From: a virus | DNA: 37,964 nucleotides | Strand: one strand, 5' to 3' | IMG/VR virus record: IMGVR_UViG_3300027852_000027 | Coordinates: 1 to 37,964 of that record | Shown: one piece after another, positions 30,797 to 37,466 of the stretch | How positions within the stretch are numbered: position 1 is the stretch's first letter | Layout: every line of letters begins with the position of its first letter | Program-made: the position numbers and the translations under genes | Notes under the pieces: generated by a model | What the model was told of the DNA's origin: nothing | Seen by the model: only the letters and a program-made list of their open reading frames with translations | The model's database searches: none

Positions 30797-33171
30797 CGCG
30801 TTCAGTATTTCAACGCTACGCAAGAAACGAAAACGGGGAAGCTATTTCACTGGCTGAGATAAATGTAATTATATCTAGTGGCCCAGTGGCGGATATATAT
30901 GCAGATTCAACGGGAGGCTCTCCAATTACACAGCCATTAGTAGCTGATGCAAACGGTTATTTTAGGTTTTATGTTGAGCCGGGGCTTTATGACGTTTCAG
31001 CAACAGATCCGGTTTTATTTTCAGTATCTACATTCTTACGTGAAGAAATTGGAACATCTAGAGAGTCGTTAATTGATGACGACCAACATGCAAAACCCTA
31101 TAGTCCATTAAATAAACCTGATGCAGTAGATGTTAATTATGACAATTCATCTTCAGGGCTAACTGCAACAGAAGTTCAAGCGGCAATTAATGAGGTTAAT
31201 GCAAAAACAGATCTAATCAACGACCTGTCACAAGCGTATGAGTTTGCAACGGTCGCAGAATACAAAGCGTTTACCACTGAATTTCCTTTGTCTAAAAGAA
31301 TTTATTTAGCCGATAGAAACGCCTATTTTACTGTTATTGCATCAGGCACAGAAGACGGATTTAATATAATTAAAAACACAACTTTATCACAGAGTATTAA
31401 TTTAATCGTAGGAAAAGATATCATTGTCAGTCAGTGGATAGACGCAGACGCAGACTTTCAAGCCGCAATACCTTTTATGGATGCTTTAGGCAAGAAAATC
31501 ATTATTGACAGGGCAGTCAGTGCGTCAACTGCTACGGTTATTAATTCAGATGTAGAGTTTACACCACAAGGCACCTATACAACTGCCGAGGTTGCACCAG
31601 ACCCAAATGTGGCTATTTATCAATTTAACGGAAATGTGACAGCCCCAAGGTCTGAAATATTTCTTGGAGATGGCGATATTGTTTTGAACGGCTCAAGTCG
31701 TGTTGTTTATCCTGAATGGTTTGGTATATTTAATTTTGATAATGGAAATGATGGGAGCGTCAATTTAGACTCTAATATTAGACGTGCTGGTCGCTGTAAT
31801 GGCGATTCTCAATGTGCTATTGAATTTGGTAACGGACTTTATTACATTAGAGATTTTTTAATTGACCAGTCTAATTCTGGAATTATAGGTCAAGGCAAGG
31901 ATAATACTTTTCTTAAAAACTCTATTGTTAATAACACATCAACTAGATTTGGTGTGCAGGTAACTATTTTTGCCCCTACTACTGCATTACCTGCCAACTT
32001 GGGGAATAGAAACTGGGTAGGGACAAGCACAACTACAGATTGCTACATTAGAGATTTAACGATTGTATGGAATGATACTGACACAGTGGCAACAGACCCA
32101 CAAATGAATTGTTTTGCATGGCTAGGTTGTCAAGGCGGTGAAATTAGAAATGTTCACGCCTCATTGCCTACAGGTCAACGCGCCTTTGCTATCCAAACGA
32201 ACGACCAAGATCAAGAGACAGAAGATGTCTTGATGACAGGTTGCTCTAGTGATGGCGGCATATCTGGCATTTATTTATCAGAGGGGTTTGTTACCAATAC
32301 GGGTAAAACGTTCAAAAACATTCAAGTTATTAATAATCACTTCTCTGTCAGATTAGTGGCGAGTGACGAGCCTTTAGGTCCATCTTCTTCTATTATATTG
32401 CATGGTTTAGAGGTTCCTGCAAATATTGATGTGACAGAGGTTATTATTAGAGATAATCATTGTGAGGGTGGAGCTAAAGGTGTGCACACTCAAAGCCCAG
32501 ATGTTACAACAAAATGGAATTCAAAGGTGATACTTGAAGCCAATTCATTTAAAGACTTTAGAGAGCAAGGCATACTATCTTATATTGAAGATATGGATAT
32601 CATAAGAAACACTTTTGATTCAACTTTAATGGAAACACAAACAATACAAGCTGGTGGCATTGTTCTTTACACTAACGCTAATGGTGGGGCATTAACTAAT
32701 TCACTGATAGGGAATATATTTAAAAACCTATCTGGTACGGGTACGATTTATGGTGTATCTATCAACTCTAACGAGGGCTGTAATCACTTGTTGGACGATA
32801 ACGTGTTTAGATATGACAATGGGTTATCTCCTGCTTATGATGTTTTTTTCTTGGATAGTACAGGCGTGTTGGGCGATGTTAAATTATCAAACAATACTTT
32901 TTATGACACTGCAGCCGCTAATGTTCGCGGCACAACGATCAGTCAGGAGATGCTTTACCATGATTTAGGCGGAAATCAGAAAATGAACCTATTTAATGGT
33001 GAGATATATGACGTCAGGTTGTCAGCGCCCGTAGATTCTCGCTACTACAAGCGAGGCGAGACTTTAAAGTATGGTCTTGCAGTGTTTACCGCAGGCACTC
33101 AAACAGGGTATATATGCACAGCTGATCATACTCCACTATCTGCCGGGACATGGAAAAGCGTGATAGGTTAA
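30793..33171 (+). CDS. Tailspike, probable right-handed beta-helix receptor-binding protein (792 aa)
   Basis: Residues 1-80 ('NGEAISLAEINVIISSGPVADIYADSTGG' then 'YFRFYVEPGLYDV') form a small N-terminal domain seen in virion attachment proteins. From about 280 to 700 come repeated short strands with 'N-N-T-F', 'DNHCEGG' and 'EANSFKDF' turns typical of beta-helix spikes that bind or cut surface polysaccharide. The end 'KYGLAVFTAGTQTGYICTADHTPLSAGTWK' looks like a trimeric cap. No catalytic residues can be assigned by eye. Confidence 0.75.
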   Translation: MTRSVFQRYARNENGEAISLAEINVIISSGPVADIYADSTGGSPITQPLVADANGYFRFYVEPGLYDVSATDPVLFSVSTFLREEIGTSRESLIDDDQHAKPYSPLNKPDAVDVNYDNSSSGLTATEVQAAINEVNAKTDLINDLSQAYEFATVAEYKAFTTEFPLSKRIYLADRNAYFTVIASGTEDGFNIIKNTTLSQSINLIVGKDIIVSQWIDADADFQAAIPFMDALGKKIIIDRAVSASTATVINSDVEFTPQGTYTTAEVAPDPNVAIYQFNGNVTAPRSEIFLGDGDIVLNGSSRVVYPEWFGIFNFDNGNDGSVNLDSNIRRAGRCNGDSQCAIEFGNGLYYIRDFLIDQSNSGIIGQGKDNTFLKNSIVNNTSTRFGVQVTIFAPTTALPANLGNRNWVGTSTTTDCYIRDLTIVWNDTDTVATDPQMNCFAWLGCQGGEIRNVHASLPTGQRAFAIQTNDQDQETEDVLMTGCSSDGGISGIYLSEGFVTNTGKTFKNIQVINNHFSVRLVASDEPLGPSSSIILHGLEVPANIDVTEVIIRDNHCEGGAKGVHTQSPDVTTKWNSKVILEANSFKDFREQGILSYIEDMDIIRNTFDSTLMETQTIQAGGIVLYTNANGGALTNSLIGNIFKNLSGTGTIYGVSINSNEGCNHLLDDNVFRYDNGLSPAYDVFFLDSTGVLGDVKLSNNTFYDTAAANVRGTTISQEMLYHDLGGNQKMNLFNGEIYDVRLSAPVDSRYYKRGETLKYGLAVFTAGTQTGYICTADHTPLSAGTWKSVIG

Positions 33172-33177
33172 ACTTAA

Positions 33178-33210
33178 CAGCACAAGGGGTATAAAATACC
33201 TCCTGTGCTG
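33178..33210. terminator. Bidirectional hairpin between tailspike and endolysin
   Basis: CAGCACA and TGTGCTG enclose a second stem GGGGTAT/ATACCTC (one GU, one mismatch between the stems). It lies between convergent genes. It has no long T tract but is stable enough to stop or insulate both transcripts. Confidence 0.7.
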
Positions 33211-33216
33211 ACCATG

Positions 33217-33588
33217 TTAAAATGTCTTTAACCACTTTTGAACATCAAATCCCGGACATAACTTAGATGAAACTTCGTTATGTCCTAAAACTTTTAACTC
33301 TGGATATTTAAACTTTTTTTCTAAAACTAAGTTTTTCAATATCGCCCATTGTTTATCATTAAACTCATCACGCCCAATCATGCAAACACCAATAGCATTA
33401 TTATGCCCTTTAGCGTGTGAGCCTTTCCAATACTCGGGGCGTCCTGCCTGAAGCTCCCCTTTTGGTGTTATAACCCAGTGATAGCCAATACCATCCCATC
33501 CGTTTTCCAAGTGCCAGCGGTGAATGTCAGCGGCATTATGATACCGACCGTTCGGGGTATCAGAGCAATGTAGAATTAGTTCTTTCAT
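33217..33588 (-). CDS. N-acetylmuramoyl-L-alanine amidase endolysin, T7 lysozyme-like (123 aa)
   Basis: I chose the ATG at 33588 because AGAGAGATT precedes it and the family starts there. The amidase-2 fold shows zinc ligands His 7 ('LILHCSDTP'), His 103 ('VLGHNEV') and Cys 111 ('KLCPGFD'), catalytic Tyr 36 ('GIGYHWVI') and Lys 109, matching T7 lysozyme residues. It cuts the amide bond between muramic acid and L-Ala. There is no signal peptide, so a holin is needed. The gene runs opposite to the tail genes. Confidence 0.95.
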   Translation of the reverse strand: MKELILHCSDTPNGRYHNAADIHRWHLENGWDGIGYHWVITPKGELQAGRPEYWKGSHAKGHNNAIGVCMIGRDEFNDKQWAILKNLVLEKKFKYPELKVLGHNEVSSKLCPGFDVQKWLKTF

Positions 33589-33620
33589 CTTTAATCTCTC
33601 TATATTCGTATGAATAATTT

Positions 33621-33722
33621 TCATTGGCTGCATAAATATACACACTGAGACGGAATCATTAACACAGCAACTATAATAAACAGTAACAGTAAAAATAAAA
33701 ACTGATTGGCTTTATGCTTCAT
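33621..33722 (-). CDS. Small membrane/secreted peptide next to endolysin (33 aa)
   Basis: A basic start (MKHKANQ), a strong hydrophobic stretch (FLFLLLLFIIVAVLMI) and an end with two cysteines (CVYLCSQ) make up this peptide, just upstream of the endolysin. It may be a spanin-like or accessory lysis peptide. Length is short for known spanins. It has GGTGAATT before the ATG. Confidence 0.4.
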   Translation of the reverse strand: MKHKANQFLFLLLLFIIVAVLMIPSQCVYLCSQ

Positions 33723-33887
33723 AATTCACCCATTTCTAAATGTAACAAGCGTGGAAAGGCGGAACTTTTAAAATCCTTTCCGTGTTTGCACAAAAAACGC
33801 GGAACAGTTAAAACTATAAGTCACTGTAAACATTAACAATTCTATTTTTGCTATTCCGTGTTTGCGCAATTCCTGCTAATTGTAGTG
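33723..33887. other. Noncoding gap with repeated 16-mers and small inverted repeats
   Basis: TTCCGTGTTTGC(A/G)CAA occurs twice, at 33778-33793 and 33854-33869, differing in one base. CGGAAC also occurs twice between and before them, and GGAAAGG/CCTTTCC forms a hairpin near 33753-33780. No ORF fits. The repeats could be operators or a worn recombination site at the end of the array. Confidence 0.5.
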
Positions 33888-34055
33888 TTATGTTACTAAA
33901 CCAAGCTCGGTTGCCAATCCAGTTAAAACAACCTTAAATAATAGTGGTCTATCTTTGTGCCAATTAATCAAGGTGCGCTCTTTTACACCTGTTAACTCTG
34001 ACATTTGACGCAAGGATTTTAACCCTTGCGCTTTGGCTTTCTTTGATGCTGTCAT
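33888..34055 (-). CDS. Small HTH regulator in the terminal cassette-like unit (55 aa)
   Basis: The protein begins MTASKKAKAQGLKSLRQMSE and has the helix-turn-helix 'QMSELTGVKERTLINWHKDRPLLFKVVLTG', a pattern common in small phage and integron-type regulators (S/T-G-V then W). It ends in LGLVT, like two cassette genes, and the DNA of the end is identical over 21 bases to them. Its ATG overlaps the stop of the 89-aa gene (TAATG). It may regulate the promoter at 34375-34402 or the lysis genes. Confidence 0.65.
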   Translation of the reverse strand: MTASKKAKAQGLKSLRQMSELTGVKERTLINWHKDRPLLFKVVLTGLATELGLVT

Positions 34056-34324
34056 TAACATTCACCTTTTAACTTGTAAAACATGTATTGATCAAACGCG
34101 CTTTTTTTATCAACATTAGTTAAAAGAGAAAAACAAAACTCGCTAAACTTTTTAACTTCTGCTGCAACGTATGCTTGAACTGTATTAGTGTGATCTTCTT
34201 CGTTCATACCTAAAAATATTTCTTTCATTCCGTCTTGCTCTAGTGAAGCACTAACCATATTGATAAGGCTTAAAACATCGTTGGTAGTTACGTTCATTGC
34301 TTGTGCTAGTGTAGTTACGTTCAT
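34055..34324 (-). CDS. Hypothetical protein with repeated N-terminal MNVTT (89 aa)
   Basis: The N-terminus carries a duplicated motif (MNVTTLAQAMNVTT), from an exact 14-nt duplication at 34284-34297 and 34311-34324, so the second Met (27 bases later) could also be the start. The rest is helical (EEDHTNTVQAYVAAEVKKFSEFCFSLL). No family is recognised. It lies behind a strong promoter and is coupled to the HTH gene. Confidence 0.6.
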   Translation of the reverse strand: MNVTTLAQAMNVTTNDVLSLINMVSASLEQDGMKEIFLGMNEEDHTNTVQAYVAAEVKKFSEFCFSLLTNVDKKSAFDQYMFYKLKGEC

Positions 34325-34374
34325 AATCTTAATCTCTTTAATGTTTCGGGGTTATCCCCTAACTCTTAAAACTA

Positions 34375-34416
34375 ATTATACGCAACTATTGCATATAATC
34401 AAGTATAAAATGCAAT
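34375..34416 (-). promoter_or_regulatory. Cassette-borne promoter with inverted-repeat operator
   Basis: On the minus strand TTGATT (34397-34402), a 16-bp spacer and a perfect TATAAT (34375-34380) form the promoter. ATTGCAT (34388-34394) and ATGCAAT (34410-34416) make a perfect 7-bp inverted repeat over the -35 region, a likely operator. A GGGG-ATAA-CCCC hairpin follows in the leader. It drives the 89-aa and HTH genes, perhaps also the lysis genes. Confidence 0.65.
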
Positions 34417-34442
34417 TATTTCACGCTTATTTTAGTAACGGC

Positions 34443-34520
34443 AACATAGCAATAAATTCACTCTGACACGCAACAGCTCGCTGCGCTCCTTTGTGCTTAG
34501 CCGCATAATTAGCGGTTATA
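34443..34520 (-). other. attC-like site A
   Basis: Minus strand, it runs from TATAACC through CGCTAATTATGCGGCT, an inner AGGAGCGCAGCGAGCT hairpin and ends TTGCTATGTT. The arms are imperfectly complementary (AATTATGCGG against the part before TTTATTGC). It follows the 59-aa gene, whose stop is six bases away. Confidence 0.7.
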
Positions 34521-34525
34521 TTGCC

Positions 34526-34705
34526 TTACATCGGTATACTCATTGCGTCAAAGAAAAAATCAACAGCACAGTCATACATTGTCGGGTGGTACATCATATA
34601 CCCATCGCCACTAACTTTATTAAAGTCATCCTTTATTTTTATTACCGCTCTTTTTTCGTACTTATTCAGCTCTTCAAACCAGTGTTTCGTTTCTTTATCA
34701 TTCAT
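34526..34705 (-). CDS. Cassette-borne small acidic protein (59 aa)
   Basis: This ORF lies between sites B and A and was found by translating the gap. The protein begins MNDKETKHWFEELNKYEK and ends FFFDAMSIPM. It has a helical first half and a Y/M-rich middle. The family is unknown. Its ATG has an AGAAAGAAA stretch upstream. The fit between two sites supports it as a real cassette gene. Confidence 0.6.
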   Translation of the reverse strand: MNDKETKHWFEELNKYEKRAVIKIKDDFNKVSGDGYMMYHPTMYDCAVDFFFDAMSIPM

Positions 34706-34740
34706 TTTCTTTCTCGCTTATATTGTTGTGTAACCAGTAA

Positions 34741-34799
34741 ACATAACAACCTAATTCATGGTCGGACTCAGCAAGCTGAGCCACATAATTAATGGTTAG
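34741..34799 (-). other. attC-like site B (copy of the D/H type)
   Basis: Minus strand, it runs ACTAACCATTAATTATG, then GGCTCAGCTTGCTGAGTCC (a stem with one bulged base), then CATGAATTAGGTTGTTATG. It is nearly identical to sites D and H. It follows the 60-aa zinc-ribbon gene. Confidence 0.8.
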
Positions 34800-34803
34800 T
34801 GAG

Positions 34804-34986
34804 CTAGTGAATAATACTTGGCGCGGTGCCATAAAGCTTATCTAGTTCAGGGTTTTTAGCCCCGAATCTCCAAGCCTGAATAGCTTCCGCCCATTCACTT
34901 TCACACTGCTCACATCTATCTTCATAGTATTTTAGTTCTTCATCTGTCAATTGTTGATGGCATTCTCTGCAATTTTTAATATTCAT
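34804..34986 (-). CDS. Cassette-borne zinc-ribbon protein (60 aa)
   Basis: The ATG at 34986 gives 60 residues. An upstream TTG is less likely. Two C-x2-C pairs (NCREC near 5-9, RCEQC at 25-29) form a zinc ribbon, followed by an acidic/aromatic C-terminus (EWAEAIQAWRFGAKNP). Zinc-ribbon mini-proteins of this size are common in phages and cassettes. The function is unknown. Confidence 0.65.
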   Translation of the reverse strand: MNIKNCRECHQQLTDEELKYYEDRCEQCESEWAEAIQAWRFGAKNPELDKLYGTAPSIIH

Positions 34987-35002
34987 TATCAATCCTTAAG
35001 CT

Positions 35003-35080
35003 CACTAACAACACGCTCAATCGTGACCGCTACTGCTCGCTACGCTCTCAAAACGTAGCGGCACATTAGCTGCGGGTTAT
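35003..35080 (-). other. attC-like site C
   Basis: Minus strand, it starts ATAACCCGCAGCTAATGTGCCGCTACG, has an inner GAGCGTAGCGAGC hairpin and ends GTTGTTAGTG. The arms pair CCGCTACG with CGTAGCGG-type segments. It follows the 62-aa gene. Confidence 0.75.
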
Positions 35081-35089
35081 ATTGCACTT

Positions 35090-35278
35090 CTATTTCAGTG
35101 ACCATCCAGAGTTATTCAACCTAACCTCGTGATTTTCATTAACCTGAGACGTCCACACGTACTCACTTATTTTCTTATCAAGGGTTATTTCTTGGCACCC
35201 TTTATTGTCCCACCCAATAATTACATCGCCTTTTTTAAATTCGTACCCGTCCATAATCAACTCGTTACATCTCTTCAT
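35090..35278 (-). CDS. Cassette-borne small protein (62 aa)
   Basis: The protein (MKRCNELIMDGYEFKKGDVI) is a strand-rich SH3/OB-like sequence with 'GDVIIGWDNKGCQEITLD'. No family is recognised. AGGTAGAG is the ribosome binding site. It lies between sites D and C. Confidence 0.65.
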   Translation of the reverse strand: MKRCNELIMDGYEFKKGDVIIGWDNKGCQEITLDKKISEYVWTSQVNENHEVRLNNSGWSLK

Positions 35279-35307
35279 TTCAACTCTACCTTCTGTGTAT
35301 GTGCAAA

Positions 35308-35366
35308 ATATAACAACCTAATTCATGTTCGGACTCAGCAAGCTGAGCCGCATAATTAATGGTTAT
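35308..35366 (-). other. attC-like site D
   Basis: Minus strand, it is ATAACCATTAATTATG, GGCTCAGCTTGCTGAGTCC, GAACATGAATTAGGTTGTTATATT. It differs from sites B and H by only a few bases, and shares about 18 bases more upstream with H. Confidence 0.85.
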
Positions 35367-35560
35367 ATTGCCTTAGTCTTTAAGTCATTCCACCAAGCGG
35401 TTCGCTCAATAGCTCTCAACCTCTTAATCACCTTTCCTCTTGGGTCATAGCGTTTTGCGCCTTTTGCCTTTCTATTATCCCACGCTTTACCGTCTTTCTT
35501 ATTAAGCCGCGAGTTATTAAATTTCAATCTTGTGTCTGCTAGTCTTTCTAAATATGTCAT
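35363..35560 (-). CDS. Cassette-borne basic protein (65 aa)
   Basis: The ATG at 35560 has GGAGAATAAAC in front, so the longer frame is not used. The protein is very basic (NKKDGKAWDNRKAKGAKRYDP and KVIKRLRAIERTAWW), which suggests nucleic-acid binding. Its stop lies inside the first bases of site D, as is usual for cassettes. The function is unknown. Confidence 0.65.
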   Translation of the reverse strand: MTYLERLADTRLKFNNSRLNKKDGKAWDNRKAKGAKRYDPRGKVIKRLRAIERTAWWNDLKTKAI

Positions 35561-35587
35561 TCGTTTATTCTCCTGAGTTAACGGCAA

Positions 35588-35666
35588 ATATAACAACCGT
35601 AATTAAATCTGACTGTAACTGCTGGCTACGCTGGCGCATTTTCAGCAGTTTATTACATGGTTAGGC
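35588..35666 (-). other. attC-like site E, best match to the attC consensus
   Basis: Minus strand, it starts GCCTAAC, a perfect RYYYAAC box, continues CATGTAATAAACTGCTGAAAA, has a CCAGCGTAGCCAGCAG inner arm and ends GTTGTTATATT. AAACTGCTG and CAGCAGTT pair as arms. It follows the 85-aa gene by 3 bases. Confidence 0.85.
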
Positions 35667-35669
35667 GGA

Positions 35670-35927
35670 TTAGTAAATAACCTTTTTGTATACATCACCA
35701 CGAGCAGTTATTAACAAATCATCATTGCCCTTCACAACCTTTACACAGTCATCTAAATGCGCCAACTCATAACCATGCTTCATCAAATTAGCAAGCTTAT
35801 ACTCTGCCCTTTTAATAAATCCTTTTGGGTATAAGTCATCGCGCCTAACAACGGTTTTCAAGTCGGATTCGCTAACAGTTGTCTTCTTTTCTGGCAATAA
35901 AAGCTCAGTGTATTTTTCTGTTTCCAT
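35670..35927 (-). CDS. Cassette-borne hypothetical protein (85 aa)
   Basis: The ATG at 35927 has GAGGAGA ten bases upstream. A GTG at 35954 would lengthen it, but the RBS favours the ATG. The protein has a short acidic start, a basic middle (VVRRDDLYPKGFIKRAEYK) and an end with 'DLLITARGDVYKKVIY'. No family is recognised. Confidence 0.65.
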   Translation of the reverse strand: METEKYTELLLPEKKTTVSESDLKTVVRRDDLYPKGFIKRAEYKLANLMKHGYELAHLDDCVKVVKGNDDLLITARGDVYKKVIY

Positions 35928-35945
35928 AGCATTTTTCTCCTCTGA

Positions 35946-35976
35946 TGCGCTCACACGCTTAAAACTAAGGTTATGT
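35946..35976 (-). other. Truncated attC-like remnant F
   Basis: Minus strand, ATAACCTTAG then TTTTAAGCGTGTGAGCGC lies between two cassette genes. Only one arm and one ATAACC end remain, and no GTTAT end follows. It may be a deleted site that fused two cassettes. Confidence 0.5.
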
Positions 35977-36216
35977 TACTAAACCAAGCTTGGCTTTTAG
36001 TTCTAGTATTTCTTTCATGTCGCTCAATGACCTTATATGATCAAAAACAACGGTAAAGTCATAATCAACATAATGTCGCGTTTCACCAACCCAGTGAAAC
36101 CAGTTATTAATTACGTCAGTGTCCGTCTGCAAGTATTTAATTTCTTTCCTGTAATTACTAAACGCTATATGCGTAGCACCTTCTGGTGCTTTTTCTAATA
36201 TTTCTTTGTCATTCAT
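35971..36216 (-). CDS. Cassette-borne hypothetical protein (81 aa)
   Basis: The ATG at 36216 follows AGGATTGAT, the same short leader as the 93-aa cassette gene at 37743. The protein (NDKEILEKAPEGATHIAFSN) carries the 'PEGATH' start seen in many small phage proteins, and ends in KLGLVT, like two other proteins of the array. Two Trp-rich strands (NNWFHWVGETRHYVDYDF) follow. The function is unknown. Confidence 0.7.
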   Translation of the reverse strand: MNDKEILEKAPEGATHIAFSNYRKEIKYLQTDTDVINNWFHWVGETRHYVDYDFTVVFDHIRSLSDMKEILELKAKLGLVT

Positions 36217-36242
36217 TTTATCAATCCTATTCAGTGGCGGTA

Positions 36243-36322
36243 ACATAACAACAAATTCATGTCGGAAATTAACTGCTCGCTACGCTCACTACAACGTTAA
36301 TTCCGCATAATTCAAAGGTTAT
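36243..36322 (-). other. attC-like site G
   Basis: Minus strand, ATAACCTTTGAATTATGCGGAATTAACG, an inner AGTGAGCGTAGCGAGCAGTT hairpin and CATGAATTTGTTGTTATGTT. It pairs TTATGCGGAATTAACG with complementary bases on the other arm and is close to site J. Confidence 0.85.
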
Positions 36323-36564
36323 ATTGCACAAAGCTTTTCTCTTAATTCTCTGGCTCTACCTGCTTTTCGTTCAAACTGAATTATAGCTATAGCCAAATCT
36401 TGCAGGTGTTCATGACCATACATCCCTAAGCCATTAGTTAACGCTACATGGTGAGGGTGCATAAATCCTTGCCCCGTCTCACTATTACCATCATCACAAT
36501 GCAAATAATGGCGATCACCTTTACCATCTGTAATGCTCCATAACCCTTGAGTTACCTTTTTCAT
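36319..36564 (-). CDS. Cassette-borne hypothetical protein (81 aa)
   Basis: The sequence has a Gly/His/Asp-rich middle (GDRHYLHCDDGNSETGQGF, MHPHHVAL) that could bind metal, then a helix (DLAIAIIQFERKAGRAREL). No family is recognised. Its stop (TAA in ATATAACC) lies inside site G. GAGGTCAAGATA precedes the ATG. Confidence 0.65.
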   Translation of the reverse strand: MKKVTQGLWSITDGKGDRHYLHCDDGNSETGQGFMHPHHVALTNGLGMYGHEHLQDLAIAIIQFERKAGRARELREKLCAI

Positions 36565-36593
36565 TATCTTGACCTCTTCTGTGTATGTGCAAA

Positions 36594-36654
36594 ATATAAC
36601 AACCTAATTCATGGTCGGACTCAGCAAGCTGAGCCACATAATTAATGGTTAGGT
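36594..36654 (-). other. attC-like site H
   Basis: Minus strand, CCTAACCATTAATTATG, GGCTCAGCTTGCTGAGTCC, GACCATGAATTAGGTTGTTATATT. It is nearly identical to B and D, with an ACCTAAC end that fits the RYYYAAC box. Confidence 0.85.
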
Positions 36655-36661
36655 GTTTCTT

Positions 36662-36943
36662 TTACCAACTCTGCCTAGGTGGCACAACTGACTCATTTCC
36701 ATCATACTCATCTATTTCAAATTCTGCATTATCTGGTATTTCTTCTATTTGTAGATCGGCACACATTCCGTTAGCTTCTTCACCTAAATCCTCTATAACT
36801 TTTATTAAGTCAGGATCAGCTCTATCATCGCCATAAAAATCATAACAACCAACAGGCTTACCTTTTAACTCAGTTAAAATCTTGCATGCTTTATCGCTCA
36901 ACCCAAACCCGCCAAAACACGCATTATATGCTACTTTTTTCAT
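36662..36943 (-). CDS. Cassette-borne conserved-type protein (93 aa)
   Basis: The start 'KVAYNACFGGFGLSDKACKIL' and 'DLIKVIEDLGEEANG' and 'EIPDNAEFEIDEYDGNE' correspond to a family of small proteins ('CFGGFxLS') found in phages and mobile regions. Its function is unknown as far as I know. The gene overlaps the small zinc-ribbon ORF upstream by 20 bases. AGAAAGAGAG is the ribosome binding site. Confidence 0.7.
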   Translation of the reverse strand: MKKVAYNACFGGFGLSDKACKILTELKGKPVGCYDFYGDDRADPDLIKVIEDLGEEANGMCADLQIEEIPDNAEFEIDEYDGNESVVPPRQSW

Positions 36944-37055
36944 CTCTCTTTCTCCATTGTTTTAATCTGCATTTATTGCAACAGTATTTAGCTCTTTTAG
37001 TGCCGTAAAACTCAGTGTTGCATTCTTTGTTTTGACACTTCTTTTTCTCAATCAT
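36924..37055 (-). CDS. Cassette-borne mini zinc-ribbon protein (43 aa)
   Basis: The peptide (MIEKKKCQNKECNTEFYGT...) has C-x4-C and CC-x2-C pairs typical of a small zinc ribbon with basic ends. It is in the same cassette as the 93-aa gene and overlaps it by 20 bases. It is too short for most gene finders, but the cysteine pattern supports it. Confidence 0.6.
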   Translation of the reverse strand: MIEKKKCQNKECNTEFYGTKRAKYCCNKCRLKQWRKRDEKSSI

Positions 37056-37119
37056 GGGTAGAGTGTAACGCAGTTTCGTTTCAAGTCAAGAAATAAAAAG
37101 GCGTATTCCAAAAGAAAAC

Positions 37120-37197
37120 ACCTAACAACTACAATCAGTCGGAATTTAACAGCTTAACGCTTCGCTACTGTTAAATCCGCTGTTGTTCAGGTTAGCG
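37120..37197 (-). other. attC-like site I
   Basis: Minus strand, it starts GCTAACCTGAACAACAGCGGATTTAACAG, has an inner AGCGAAGCGTTAAGCTGTTAAATTCCG arm and ends TTGTTAGGTG. GGATTTAACAG and CTGTTAAATTCC are almost perfect arms. It follows the 48-aa gene. Confidence 0.85.
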
Positions 37198-37201
37198 TGC
37201 A

Positions 37202-37348
37202 TTACTCTATAAACTCATATCGCGTGTAAATAGGTATAAATAAAAACCAGTATGTGTAAACCCTGTATAACGCTCTTTCCTTTTTAGTGTCGAACTTACC
37301 TCTAAAAATATCTTTTTTCGCTGTACTGTGCGTTTGTCTAAAAATCAT
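37202..37348 (-). CDS. Cassette-borne small protein (48 aa)
   Basis: The ATG at 37348 follows GGAGAGAAAG, so earlier starts are less likely. The protein is basic (FRQTHSTAKKDIFRGKFDTKK), then aromatic (YRVYTYWFLFIPIYTRYEF), perhaps membrane-associated at the end. No family is recognised. It lies between sites J and I. Confidence 0.55.
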   Translation of the reverse strand: MIFRQTHSTAKKDIFRGKFDTKKERALYRVYTYWFLFIPIYTRYEFIE

Positions 37349-37388
37349 TTTCTTTCTCTCCATTAATTTTGGTGTTAACGTAAAACTC

Positions 37389-37466
37389 GCTAACAACTAA
37401 TTCATAACGGAAATTAACAGTTCGCTACGCTCCTAAACGTTAATTCCGCATAATTCAAGGGTTATG
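37389..37466 (-). other. attC-like site J
   Basis: Minus strand, ATAACCCTTGAATTATGCGGAATTAACG, an inner AGGAGCGTAGCGAACTG part and GTTATGAATTAGTTGTTAGCG. It closely matches site G and pairs GGAATTAACG with CGTTAATTTCC-type bases. The stop of the 93-aa gene lies in its first bases. Confidence 0.85.

Noticed and set aside
33830-33890. A complete attC after the terminal HTH gene
   Set aside because: The ends TAACA...AATT and AATTGTTA can pair, but the inner part does not form the expected second pair of arms, so I did not list it as a site.
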